In this document: in pieces, positions 43,341-54,114 of the stretch
Position numbering within the stretch: position 1 is the stretch's first letter
Layout of the letters: each line of letters begins with the position of its first letter
NCBI RefSeq assembly: GCF_029784155.1
Contig: NC_073691.1
Location: 66,408,839-66,472,838 of the forward strand
DNA: 64,000 nt
Source: Uranotaenia lowii
Taxonomy: Eukaryota > Arthropoda > Insecta > Diptera > Culicidae
Reading direction: 5' to 3'
The notes under the pieces: generated by a model
Told to the model about the DNA's origin: nothing
Database searches by the model: none
Seen by the model: the letters and a program-made list of their open reading frames with translations, nothing else
Program-made: the position numbers and the translations under genes

Positions 43341-44360
43341 CGTTAAACGGGGTAACATTGATCACCGGGGTAGCTTTGATCAACATGAAATTTGTTCACA
43401 TAATCATCAATAACTAAGTTTAAAGTTAAAGTAAATATCTTGATATTTTTTCTACGTTTAAAAACCTACATGTTAAGTTTAAATTGGTAAAAATTTAGTT
43501 TGTTTTTTGAAAGTTTCAAATGTAAGTAAAAATGTTAATTCAAAATCTTGAAATATCGATTTTTTCGAAAGCTCGCAAACAAACACCCTCCGTGATAAAA
43601 TCGAAGCGTTTAGAAGCAGCAGGTTGATGTATGTGACAGTTCAACTTTTTTCCTTAGTAATTTTATAGTTTTGTTCTATTTTTTTTTTCTATTTTAAAGT
43701 GAATTTTTGATATTTAAAAATAAGAACGTTTTCCAAGAATAAGTCGGTCTTGGACGAAAAGCTAGAAACCCTATCAAATGGTAAAGTTTGAAGGAAAAAA
43801 AATCATGGGAAATAGTGCGAGGCAGAGGTGCCAGGTCGTTTTGTCAGAAATCAGGACACCGCGAAGAAAAAATCAGGATTTTTCAGGACACCCCCAAATT
43901 GCTGAAAACAAAATGCAGTTCTGCTTAGATTGCCTAACTAAAGGCGAAATATATGTGCTGAAGACGCCTCGATTTATGCAACTGAAGCGAGAATAACCTT
44001 GGCTGGCCTGCAGTTAATATCGAAAAACCTCATTTTAATGTAATTTGAATCAAAGAATCTCATTGGTTCAACTGGTTAAACTATTCTATTTAAGATTTGT
44101 TTGATGTTCTCATCATTTAACAATAAATTTAGTTCTGATTTGGATATTTTTAAAAAATCAGGACAAATCAGGACATTTTAAGGGTCATTTTTAAAAAATC
44201 AGGACAATTCAAGCGTTTTTGAAAAATCAGGACGGTCTCTCAAAAATCAGGACAAATCCTAATAAATCAGGACACCTGACACCCCTGGTGCGAGGGCCTA
44301 GAGAATTGAGTGAAGGCAAAATTTCTTTTTTTTGTAGTTGAAATTTTATAAGTACACTGG
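43341..44360 (+). repeat. Repeat family C, copy interrupted by a hAT MITE
   Basis: It begins at ACCGTTAAACGGGGTAACAT near 43340, a start familiar from dispersed mosquito repeats, and aligns from about 43480 with 37840-38400. The MITE at 43823-44287 splits it; the rest (GGGCCTAGAG...) resumes at 44294. Confidence 0.65.
43823..44287. mobile_element. 465-bp hAT-superfamily MITE
   Basis: Terminal inverted repeats CAGAGGTGCCAGGT and, inverted, CAGGGGTGTCAGGT are flanked by a perfect 8-bp target duplication GTGCGAGG (43815-43822 and 44288-44295). The CAG-G-GTG ends and 8-bp duplication are diagnostic of hAT. Inside, AAATCAGGACA occurs at least six times, clustered near both ends, like hAT subterminal transposase sites. 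The 72-codon frame at 43778 reads across the junction and is not a gene. The uninterrupted target is seen at 38241. Confidence 0.92.
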
Positions 44361-44639
44361 ATTCTTTTTTTAAACGATCTTATTTTACACGGTTCTATTT
44401 TAAACGACTGTTTTTAAACGATTTTCTCGAAATAAGACGATTTTTGAACATGTCAAAAACAGGTTCTACACATTCCTGCTTTTTGTCAGAACCACTCTTG
44501 GGTGGTAAATGGATTCGCACGTTGCTTTCCGACGGAAAAAAAAAAATGGTATTACTACATATGTATATAGTTAAAATGGTAGCTCCAGTAAAAAAATTAT
44601 TCAGAAGTTGATCCAAGCATTTTTTGCATGTTCTTTAAA

Positions 44640-46030
44640 GGCACGCAGTGCTTGATTTTAAAACCGAAATAAAATGATCAAAATACTTTCTATACAGGAA
44701 ATGAAGGTAATCTTATGATTAATAATGAAAACATTTTAAAAAAAAATGTTTTTTGTAAGAAAATTTCTACTTTATTCTTGGAATCTCCCATCGGCCAGCG
44801 CACACTTTTTTCAGTCATGATATAGATCAGTTTTTCAAACTTATAATTCGTCTAATCTGTATTTTAGGTAACTACATCCTCCTCGTTCAACTTCTGCACA
44901 TTTTTGATCTAATACTTCTCTTTTGAATGAAACTGAGGGCAAGTTTGATACAGCTGTTTCGAAATTAATAAAACTCGATTATTTTGGGCCACTCAAAAGT
45001 GTATTAATGGAAATTCTGCTGCCAAAATCTGACAATGACTAAGTAAAATGAGATTGAACATCAAGTATAATCGGTTTGTATGGATCGTAGGATGTGAAGG
45101 GTACATACAAAATTACTCATTTTAGGCTTTTAAAAACAGCGAAAACCAAAGTTTTCGTTTTAAAAATTGTTGTTTTTCTTCACAGGAGCAGAATTTTGAC
45201 AAATTATTATATTTTATACAAATCAACCAGCAAACACATACTTTAATATCTAAGGAACCTTACCACGAACTGAAATGGTTAAGCATTCATATGCTGTGTC
45301 CGCGAGTTCGAGCCCAAGAGTAAACATCGAACACAGTTGTACCGGATAGTTTTTCAATAACGATCCGCCAACCACAACGTTGATAAAGTCGCGAATGCCA
45401 TAAAGATGGTAAAACGACTATAATCGAAACAAAAAAAAATCATATGCTGTAATTTGTTTGAAAAAGGGTATTTCATAAGTTTTATCGTTCATCAGAAATC
45501 ATCTGTCGCAAAACCTCGGTACCGGCTTTACAGCTTACGAGCTCTGAAACTAGCAAAAAATTTTTATTTGAGGTTAGATTTAAATGACTCATAACTAGGC
45601 AACACTTTCAGCTTATCGGAGAAAAAAAAATTGGACGTTTCAGCCATCTACACTTATTTTTTCGCTTATTCAAAATTAAAAATGCTGGTTTGAGACTTAA
45701 CTTTCCTAATGACCCTTAACCATAGTTTTCGGTCACTTTACTGAAATGCTTGATTTGAACTTTGTGGACATTTCTGACATCGTTGGCATACTTTTCCACC
45801 ACTCACACACAGTAGTTTTAAAGGAAACTGTTCAAAACTATTTTTTTCTTTTTCTTTTACTTTGTACATATCCAAAAACCGCGAAATCTTAAAATTTTGA
45901 AAAAAATGGATCTGTTTGTACTTTTCACAGGCAGCAAAATGCTATCAAAGTTTTGAATGTCCGATTAGTAGTAAACGAGCTATTAGCAAAAGAAAATGTC
46001 CCATTTCTTAAAGAACTAAACTGTATTTGA
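44640..46030 (-). repeat. Repeat family D, copy 1, interrupted by a SINE
   Basis: Apart from the SINE at 45298-45439, this segment is an inverted copy of 59125-60454. Matching blocks include CATCGGCCAGCGCACAC near 44791, TTCACAGGAGCAGAATTTTG near 45179 and TGTCCCATTTCTTAAAGAAC near 46003. The right terminal repeat is kept, the left one is hardly recognisable. Confidence 0.75.
45298..45439 (+). mobile_element. Second copy of the 21.4-kb SINE, 5' truncated
   Basis: From GTCCGCGAGTTCGAGCCCAA to the A run after ACGACTATAATCGAAAC it follows the SINE at 21368. It is flanked by perfect 11-bp duplications TCATATGCTGT (45287-45297 and 45440-45450). About 50 bases including the A-box are missing, while the B-box is kept, so truncation took place during insertion. 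Confidence 0.92.
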
Positions 46031-46179
46031 ATTGTAATTCCTATTTTTGCATATTTTTGATGAGTCATGTGTGTTAATTTTAAGTTAAATAAAACATATA
46101 TAAAATTCTTTGAAATACTTCAAATCACTGGTAGTGGTATGAATATCTCTACAATATGAGTATTGAGTAAAAGTTGCGC

Positions 46180-46480
46180 CCTAGTAGGAGAAATATTATG
46201 TTGCTTGACGCCATCATTAATCCAAGACGGCGCCTTCCGCTTTTCTTTTTAAATCTGTATATTGTTGGATAGTAAAGTATGGATGGTATAAGTTAAAAGA
46301 GCTTGGCTATACTAGAGGAAGTCGAATTTCGCTCTCTGGCGCCATACTAAAATCCCAGACAAATGAACAAACAAATCTCTAACGCTATCTTGAAATCAAA
46401 GAGAGCAGCTTCCACTTAACTTAAAATGTTGTAAATGACTTAAAATCGTACGAAACCCTTACAAAACAGTGAGTCCTTGA
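46180..46480 (-). repeat. Copy of the degenerate 139-bp repeat (family E)
   Basis: On the minus strand it reads AAGTTAAGTGGAAGCTGC, then TGATTTCAAGATAGCG, then GCGCCAGAGAGCGAAATTCG, in the order of the array at 62460-63130. Confidence 0.5.
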
Positions 46481-47105
46481 TTTTTTCACCCCCATGATGC
46501 ATTTGATGGTGACAAATAGAGGACAGTGACAAAATCAGGATATTTTGAAAAAAGCACTCTTTTTTTAATAATTCTGTTCAAATTAATCAGAAAACATCAT
46601 AACTGCGGCATTTAAAAGAGTGTAGGATGTTTTTTGTGTGCCAGCGATTTCCCCGCTAGTTTCAAATGGAAACGGTTCCGCTTACGATCAAAAATAATCA
46701 CAAAAAAGGGAGTGTTGCGAAAATGTGCACTTTTCGATGGCCAAGCATTCCAAAATTGGCAATAAAATACACTAAAATTTCTATAGAGCTTCAGCATATT
46801 CTAAGCCCATCATAAATAATGTATGAGACAATTGTAGATCGTGGCTTTTTAAAAAAAATTTCAAGACAGCGAACCATTTTATCCAACCTACAACGTGTCA
46901 GGATCAAAAAACTGTTTTTTCATGAGGTTTTTTTTCTTTGACTGTAACTCCTGAGGGTGATGTGATAGGACTTTGACATATCCAACAAAATTATGTATTT
47001 TGATCAGATAAACAACTTTGTTGAAGACATCAAAGCCCTAATTTGAAAAACTTTTATCTCGCTTTCGGTGGACCTCTCAGCAAAATTTTGATACTAGAAT
47101 ATGCT
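46480..47105. other. No gene recognised
   Basis: AT-rich DNA leading into the palindrome; nothing beyond short chance frames. Confidence 0.4.
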
Positions 47106-47107
47106 CC

Positions 47108-47931
47108 ATTAGACTGAGTAGATTTGGGGTCATTTTTGAATTTCTCAAACCCTGGGGTCTTAAAAGCTTCGTGTTGGTCCAAAACGCATCCATGATTTTT
47201 TGCAGAATTTTTAAGAAACGTTTACATGAGTAAATTTTAACTTTTAGGTTTGTATGGGAAAATTGAATATTTTGTACTGAAAAATCAACATTATTTTTGT
47301 TTCTTCTATGGAACCGAGTCTGCTCTTGGTTTTTGTGCCAATTTATAAATTTCTTACAGGAAATTTTCCGCTGAACAACTTTGTCGAATATCATAACTTC
47401 GTATATTTTCAGACAAAAAAGTTATTAGCTCTTTAACAGGTGTATGTTTTTTTGGATTGATCAACCATGAATTCAATCGACACCACTGCTTGTGCCCCAC
47501 GAAGTATGGCATGAAAAGTGGTCTTGGAATGCTTCGCTAGGCACCCAACAGTGGTGTCAATTGAATTTCTTTTTTATCAATGCCAAAAGACATACACCTG
47601 TTAAACAGCTTATAACTTTTTTGTCTAAAAAGATACGAAGTTATGATATTCGACAAAGTTGTTCAGCGGAAAATTTCCTGTAAGAAATTTATAAATTGGC
47701 ATAAAAACCATAAGCAGGCTCGGATCCACAGAAGAAACAAAAATGATGTTGATTTTTCAGTACAAAATATTCCATTTTCCCATACAAACCTAAAAGTTCA
47801 AATTTACTCATGAAAACGTTACTTAAAAATTCTGCAAAAAATCATGGATGAGTTTTGGACCAAAACAAAGCTTTTAAGACCCCAGGGTTTGAGAAATTCA
47901 AAAATGACCCCAAATCGAATCAGTCTAATGC
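47108..47931. repeat. 824-bp near-perfect palindrome (arms about 400 bp, loop about 27)
   Basis: Two inverted copies meet at 47505-47531. ATTCAATCGACACCACTG (47471) pairs with CAGTGGTGTCAATTGAAT (47549), TAACTTCGTATATTTTC (47393) with the inverse near 47630-47646, and CTCAAACCCTGGGGTCTTAA (47145) with TTAAGACCCCAGGGTTTGAG (47874). Identity looks high over the whole length. It encodes no protein. A single worn copy is at 37140-37440. Confidence 0.9.
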
Positions 47932-48169
47932 TCCATGTAAAACTGAACAATGTTGCTGAAGACATCAAATATCTATCCCTTTATCCCTGGGCGCTATTAA
48001 TGTCGTTCAGCTAGATTGATGTTCTGCACCACTGTGCAATGTAATCACCCCGAAAGGAGAAGGTATGAACCTGAGTGTTCCCACATTATAAAAAATAGAG
48101 ACAAAATCGAGTCAAAAAAGGCAGACATAATCGGAGCATGACAAAATCTGGGATTTAATGTAAAGGTAT

Positions 48170-48430
48170 TGGACGAAAGGCCTAAACGAGTAGAAGTCGA
48201 ATTTCTGACGCCAGCTTGAAATCAAATACGGCGGCTTCTGCTTACCTTCAAAATGCTCTAAATCACTAGAAATTTTAATGAGATTTTCGACCATTAGCAG
48301 TATTTTAAAGATCAGCAGAAGTCACCATATTGATTGGCGTCAGATAGCGAAATTTGACATCTACTGGTTTAGCCCTAAGACCCAATACTTATATTGTGGG
48401 GGTTTCTTGTGATTTTTAATCGTTTATGTT
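48170..48430 (+). repeat. Copy of the degenerate 139-bp repeat (family E)
   Basis: The order CGGCTTCTGCTTACCTTCAA, ATGAGATTTTCGACCATT, GCGTCAGATAGCGAAATTT and ATTGTGGGGGTTTCTTGTGA matches the array at 62460-63130. Confidence 0.6.
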
Positions 48431-48517
48431 GTGGAATAGAGTTGAAATCGTTGAAAGCTATTAAAAATTAGGATTATTTGTCAATTAATGGTTTAAAAAT
48501 GATGTAACTTTAACACA

Positions 48518-48830
48518 AGGTTATAACTGAATCAAAGCAATCGAAAGATTTCTTTTTATTCAACCACGGTTAATAAAAAGGTCAGATACCGGTATTTCGA
48601 TAGCAACACTATCTTCTTCAGTTCACTGAAAAAGATAGTAAGTTGCTATCGGAATCTGACCTTTTCATTTACCGTGGTTGAATTTGATTTCTTCATTGAA
48701 CTGAAGAAGATAGTAAGTTGCTATCGAAAAACGGGAATCTGAACTTTTCATTTACTGTGGTTGAATTAAAAGGAATCTTTCGATTGCTTTGATTCAGTTG
48801 AATCATTCAACCAAGTAGGCTCATAACACA
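48518..48830. mobile_element. Foldback element with hammerhead-like cores
   Basis: Outer inverted arms are ACTGAATCAAAGCAATCGAA (48526) and the inverse near 48777-48796; inner arms are ATTCAACCACGGTTAATAAA (48559) and inverse copies. Between them are three copies, one on the minus strand, of CTGAAGA + GATAG...CTATC + GAAA. An outer-arm hairpin without the middle occurs at 18015-18100. Confidence 0.7.
48580..48628 (-). ncRNA. Hammerhead-ribozyme-like motif (best copy)
   Basis: Read on the minus strand: CTGAAGA (48621-48615), an extra A, a 5-bp stem GATAG/CTATC, GAAA (48598-48595), a self-complementary TACCGGTA and ATC (48587-48585) followed by TGACC. In hammerhead terms this gives CUGANGA, stem II, GAAA, a short stem III closed by A15.1-U16.1, and an AUC cleavage triplet. 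The unpaired A at the base of stem II, and a stem I of only one certain pair, argue against strong activity. Such short-stem-III hammerheads are known from Penelope-like elements. Two more worn copies lie at 48626-48660 and 48701-48742 on the plus strand. Confidence 0.4.
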
Positions 48831-48839
48831 ACAGAACGA

Positions 48840-49430
48840 GGTTATATTTATCGAAAAATGATTTATGCAATTTTTTTTAATTTTTTTCCATTATTAATAC
48901 ACTTTTATCGATAAAATTTCCTTATTCTTAAGATTTCAAGAGGCGAATTTATTTTGAAATACAATTTCATACACATTCTACCTTAAATATTGACTGGCAG
49001 TAAAAAAGATGCTCATAATATGGTTAAAACCACGCTTTTTTGCTATTAACTCTACCAGATCATACTCAATAATCATTCATCAAACATCACGGTCGCTGGA
49101 AAAAAAAAACTAACGGAATCGTAAAAAATTACTAACATGTTTTAAGAATGTGCAAGAAAATATTGGTAACCGAAACTTTGTGTCCCAGTGATTTTATCGA
49201 AGATTAAAAAAAATTAGTCATGGTCACGTTTTTGGAACAAGGCCATTTAACCACAGATAAAACATCGTACAAGAAGTGATAGCTAGAAGACAGACAAGTT
49301 AAAAACAACCGTAACATTTCTCAAAAGTGATTAATTACTCAATTTACACTGATCGGAAGGAAAAAAGGAAAAACAACAACAATACAATAGCCAGGATTCT
49401 ACCAATTGACAAACAGTACACTCTCTATAT
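48840..49430. other. No gene recognised
   Basis: AT-rich DNA without structure that I can name. Confidence 0.4.
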
Positions 49431-49435
49431 CCCTG

Positions 49436-49545
49436 ATGATGGCCAAGATCATGGCCGAAACGTAGGACACTGAGAAAATGTGCTGTTTCTAATTTTTGTT
49501 CAAAAATACATGACTGAGAAGCCGAAACGTCCTATATATAGACCA
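49436..49545 (+). ncRNA. Second hammerhead-like core region
   Basis: CTGATGA is followed by T, GGCC, a short loop, GGCC and GAAACGT (about 49434-49462). A worn repeat, CTGAGAAGCCGAAACGTCC, lies near 49514. The layout, CUGANGA, one unpaired base, a stem and GAAAC, is the same as at 48.6 kb. No good NUH triplet and stem I could be placed. Confidence 0.3.
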
Positions 49546-49775
49546 TTTAGCAACATTTGGCTGTTTTAGAGTTCTTGTGATGCAATGTTTTTCACGATGA
49601 TTAATGCTATAGTCCTAACGATGTTGAGCTGACCATAATAAAACGAAAATTGTTACTTGGGTTGAGTTTTCCAACAAAAACAGAGCTTTTTTTTATATAG
49701 GTTTGCTCGTTTTGCAGTTATTTATATACATTTAATGTGGCTCAAAATTCTTTGCATCGACAGATCACCAAACTA

Positions 49776-50110
49776 GAGGTGCCAGATAAAATCTGACAAA
49801 GTTTTTGAACGCCCAATTTTTCATAAATCAGTTTCCAAAACACAGGCATAAAAATTGCTGATGTGAAATCTGCAACATTGTTTAAGAAATTCATTGTACT
49901 TTGTAAGGAGTGTTTTCGAAAAAAATGCTACTCTTTGTTTTGTGAATATGTATTGATTGCATGGATGTAAATTGATGAAATTTTACGAAGTTACCTGGTG
50001 ATATAATGTTATCTTGTGCAAATTTTAGTGATATTTTTTCAAGTGGTTTTTGAGATATCGAAATTGTTCGACTTCAATTTTTGGGCAACACGTTCGCTAT
50101 CTATAATATA
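49776..50110 (+). repeat. Repeat with hAT-like start; inverse copy at 51290-51490
   Basis: It starts CTAGAGGTGCCAGAT, close to the terminal repeat of the hAT MITE at 43823. From about 49905 (AAGGAGTGTTTTCGAAAAAA) it matches the reverse complement of 51290-51490. The two inverted copies flank the broken frame at 50220-50843. Confidence 0.5.
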
Positions 50111-50219
50111 TACTATAAACCACCTTTATTTCAAATCAAGGATTTTCATAACGTTTTCTGTTTCTTGAAGCTTGACCTTCACAATAATTCAAAATTTTGA
50201 ATTTGGTCAAAGTTATAAC

Positions 50220-50843
50220 AAATCTAGCCGATTGTCCACCTTCGGCACAAAACTAACATATTTGACTTTTTGACACTCCTCCACCGTTTTTGCGTAATGG
50301 CACGATTCGAGATCCAACTCAAACAGAGAGTCAACTTTGTGGGGCTTATTGAAGTGCTTTTTAGAGAAAACGGTCGCATTTGGAGGCAGTCGTCTCAGTA
50401 TTTCTAGCCGTTCATCGTGTCAATCTTTATGAAAGGCTGAGTAATTTGCAGTTTCCACAGATCATTAGCCTCCTCAAATACTAGACATATTTGTCTCTCG
50501 GAAAATACAGACGAGACTTGTCAACGAAAAACTTTTGGTTGGAAACCTGCCAGGTGACCGCTGAAGAGATCGTTGTGCTATTCATTTGGAAATTTTTCAA
50601 TATATTATGCATGCAGAAAAAATCCAAAGTATGAGCGCTAATAATCATAGCAGCTTTGCCTACTAGCGACACGTCGCAAACTTCGAGATGTTGAATATAA
50701 TAACGACGCATCACGTGTTTCCTAGGAGACTTGAAGCGTGGGATTGATGGCCTAGGGAAAATGTATAGTAAATAACGTAAACAATGTTCGAATACTACAT
50801 TGAAATCGCCTACTGGACTGAAAAAAGAATAACAAATTTGCAA
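50220..50843 (-). pseudogene. Broken reading frame of unknown origin
   Basis: The 120-codon frame 50843-50481 has protein-like composition (EVCDVSLVGKAAMIISAHTL, FFVDKSRLYFPRDKY). Reading goes on in shifted frames towards 50220 with EEANDLWKLQITQPFIKID, then LRRLPPNATVFSKKHF and LFELDLESCHYAKTVEE. The last resembles, faintly, the 'DLASCHYG' second-Asp motif of Tc1/mariner transposases, but the expected ProGlu-Leu-Arg-Pro and Glu region is not seen. With inverted repeats on both sides (49.9 and 51.3-51.5 kb), a decayed DNA transposon is the most natural reading. I do not recognise the family and would not exclude a captured host exon. Confidence 0.35.
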
Positions 50844-51289
50844 ATGACAGGAATATCGCTAGTAAAAAAGCGTCGCTAGTCCTACTGTCGCTATTCGGTT
50901 TGGTGCTATACACATAATATCTTCATTCAAGCAGTCCAAATATTTTGCGCACGATTTGATCACTGTATTTTGTTTATTTAACCAGTGGGCAGCTTTTCTA
51001 CCATGTAGAAATGAAGTCAGACCTATTGATAAGTCAGCTTGACGAACCAGTTAGAAAAATTTGACTTTTTATATCACTTCCTCTATCCATATTTTCAGAT
51101 TGAGCATAAAATAATTTATCATATTTCTCTATCTTCATGGGATCAATTATCTTCACTTTTAATTAATATTTAAGCTAACTATTGTAACCTCTAGGTCTTC
51201 TTAAAAAATTTACGATGTGAATTTTTGTTTAATAATTGATTATCTGCTATTTATGGGTCTCCCAATGGAACTTTTCTGGATTTTTCTCG

Positions 51290-51490
51290 ATTCTGCCAAA
51301 ACAATTTTGTCAATAAATTCAGCATTGGACGGTTTTTAAAAAACTACTCGACAGATTGTCACCAAATTTTTGCACACGTATACATTACATTTCTAGGTAG
51401 CTCCACTGGAAATTTCACCTATTTTCACCCATGCATTCAAAAGCTATTTACAAAACAAAGTGTTGCATTTTTTTCGAATACACTCCTTAT
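51290..51490 (-). repeat. Inverse copy of the repeat at 49905-50110
   Basis: On the minus strand AAGGAGTGTATTCGAAAAAA (from 51487) and the 'TTTTGTAAATAGCTTTTGAA' region follow the same order as at 49.9 kb. Confidence 0.5.
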
Positions 51491-51499
51491 ATTTTTATC

Positions 51500-53860
51500 T
51501 AGAACCCTCGAAAACATCGCTTTAAAGTTTAAATTGGGGCTTTCCAACGGCAAGGCAGTTCGGTAAAAAAAATTAATCAAACTTTCATATCTAGTACCTA
51601 GTAACCTCATCATGAAAAGATTACGATAAACGACAAACGATTACATATGATGACTACGATTTAAAATGAAAATTTGTAATAAAAGAAGTAAAATTTATAG
51701 ACGCTGTAAAATCCCTGGATCCTTCCTGCAAAAATAAACTAAAATGCACTTGTATTAAAATGAGTGAAAAAGTTGTAGGTAGTAAGGAAATATTTTAAAA
51801 TACTTTTTAAAGTATTGTAAAATCTTTAGAATCACACAGCATTCAGTTTATAACATTTTAAAGGAACCACAAATTATGTTCAAAAAACTTCACCTATCCT
51901 TTCCATACATAAACAATCAAGAATTTAAAAATAACTCTTGTCTATTCTTAAACTTAAATTGGAGAAAAAAGTGGTCCTGATTTATTGCTTCGAATCAGCT
52001 GGAGTCGGCTGAAGACAGGATCGACCTGATTCCATCTGGAATCCACATTTTACAACACCACTTACGCTGCCGCTACCGAAAATTATTACGAAGCGATCCT
52101 ATGCACTAAATTCCAGCCGTAATGGATGGTTGTTGGGAACGAATATGTTTTTCCGCCCCATTTGGCATCCCTACTTGAAGCCCCCCATCAACTTTCCTTC
52201 CCACACACGCGGCTAATCAGAGGTATATGAAAACATAAATTCTTGGAATATTCATACCCTCTCTAGGACCAGCCAGAAGAAAACACAAAAAATTAAGAAT
52301 GAAAACAACAACAACAGCAAGGGCCGTCGGAATGTCTGTACCGGAAGCTAGAGGTTATTCCACGTAGCCCTCCCTCGAAAATTCCCAACCGAGTTCGCCG
52401 AAATTGAGTGGAGGGCATATGTAGATATGCAGCAGCAAAAGAAGAAAGTATACCTTCAGCTCACGGATAACGAATGTGTGAATCTTTTTCCTTTGCCCCG
52501 CAAACGACGAAACACTTCGAAGCAGTTTTCACTTTTCCATTCCGACTGTTTGTGTGTTTGTAACCGGGTTTTGTGCCAATCGTGAGCGAAATCTTCGGGG
52601 AAACATTTTGCTTTTCACACATGTGAAAACGCGCGCGCGGTTGTAAATGTGTGACTATTTTTTTGTTGCTTCTGGCTCCGATGCCGAAATTGGCAAACCG
52701 TGCCACCGGAGCAGAATGAGAGTGGTTTCAAATTGGTATAACTATATTTCTACCCAGTGTGTAGATAAATTCAATTTAGGATGCTGAACGTTGTTTGGTG
52801 GAGGCTTCCCCGGTGGAAAAGCTTTGGCGGAGGACCAGATTCAGAAGAGAGCAATGGCAGCTGAGCACCCAGATATACATTCGGAAGGGTTGTTAGTTGT
52901 TATATTTTTTTTCGGGGGGAATTGTTTGTATAAATTTGTGGGGGTTGAATGGATTATGGACCATGTAGGAGGGATTTGGAACGTGTGAGCTGGAGATACC
53001 TAACTTTGAACTTGCAAAAAGAAACAGTATGTAATACCGGTGCAATGCATCTGGTGAATTGAGGCACTTTGAAATTTCACATTCCACTAAATAGTAGATC
53101 AGCTGAGCTATTCCGGGGAACTTTCAATTTAAAATATAACATAACAATCCTTAACATGTACATTGTGTAACTTATACAAAATCTTGAAATGTAACAAGAA
53201 AAACATTTTTGTTTGAAGTTCAATTCTGAAAATATAAACCATGACTAAATATGACTCTAGTTTGTTAGGAAGTTATTTTCCTTTATTTATATCACCAACT
53301 TTCTAAGTTAACCTTCAAAGCTATTCAGGTCAAAATGACCCGAAACGCACATTATTATCATCATTCCAACCGATGAACTGGAAATTTTGACAGAGTCTTT
53401 GAAAATAATGACCAAATTAACGACAAAAAATTAAAATTTGAGTTTTGAAAATCGGTTCATTGGGTAATAAAATACAGCTTACCAAAGCCAACATTGGATG
53501 TCGTTTTTTAAAGTAAGATTTGTTTCTACCGGAAGATCTGTGATAGCGGTCAAAACTTCCATTGGACCCAAACATATCTATACATTGTCAGATAGATGGA
53601 TTCTTGACGAATTCAAACATCAATGAAACACTCAAATACAGGAAAGCTGTCAGAAGTAATGAGTATTTTAAAAATAAAATTGATTTTTCGGACTTTTAAC
53701 TTTGTGAACCAGTTTCTGATAACCTGGTTTTACATAAAGACTTTATTTTGAAATGTTGAGTAATTAAAATAAATTACCTACACAATGAATAGAATATCAT
53801 CAAAATCGTTTAACATTGACAGCCAAAAGATATATCAAACTACAACTCAAATTTCCCCGA
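51500..53860. other. No gene recognised; GC-richer middle
   Basis: 51980-52780 has higher GC content, ends of (AAC)n type near 52306-52318 and CG-rich 'GCGCGCGCGG' near 52629. Frames at 52461-52706 (-) and 52791-52988 (+) have no domain. It could hold a regulatory or untranslated segment of a neighbouring gene, but nothing proves it. Confidence 0.35.
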
Positions 53861-53869
53861 AACGGCTAT

Positions 53870-54110
53870 GAAAAACCGTTTTCAAAAGAAATCGGCCGAA
53901 GGGGACCAAAGTTATTCATGAAAAAATGAATTTTCATGTTCCTCCCGAATTTTTTTTCTCAAAACCCATACAAACTTTAGGCTCGTTGAGCGACCCCTTC
54001 CCGTGATCCAATCTGGCCCAAATTTGACATGAGACCTTGTACTAGGCCTAGGATCAATTTTAGCCTGCGGCGCATAACTTTTTCAAATGTCGGGTCATTT
54101 GGGGCACTCT
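53870..54110 (-). repeat. Single arm of the 26-kb foldback family
   Basis: AAATCGGCCGAAGGGGACCA, GCTCGTTGAGCGACCCCTTC, CCGTGATCCAATCTGG and GGGTCATTTGGGGCACTC follow the right arm at 26510-26740 (and the left arm in reverse). The partner arm is absent. Confidence 0.75.
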
Positions 54111-54114
54111 AGGC

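Noticed and set aside
43778..43996. 72-codon ORF
   Set aside because: Spans the junction of the hAT MITE and its host repeat.
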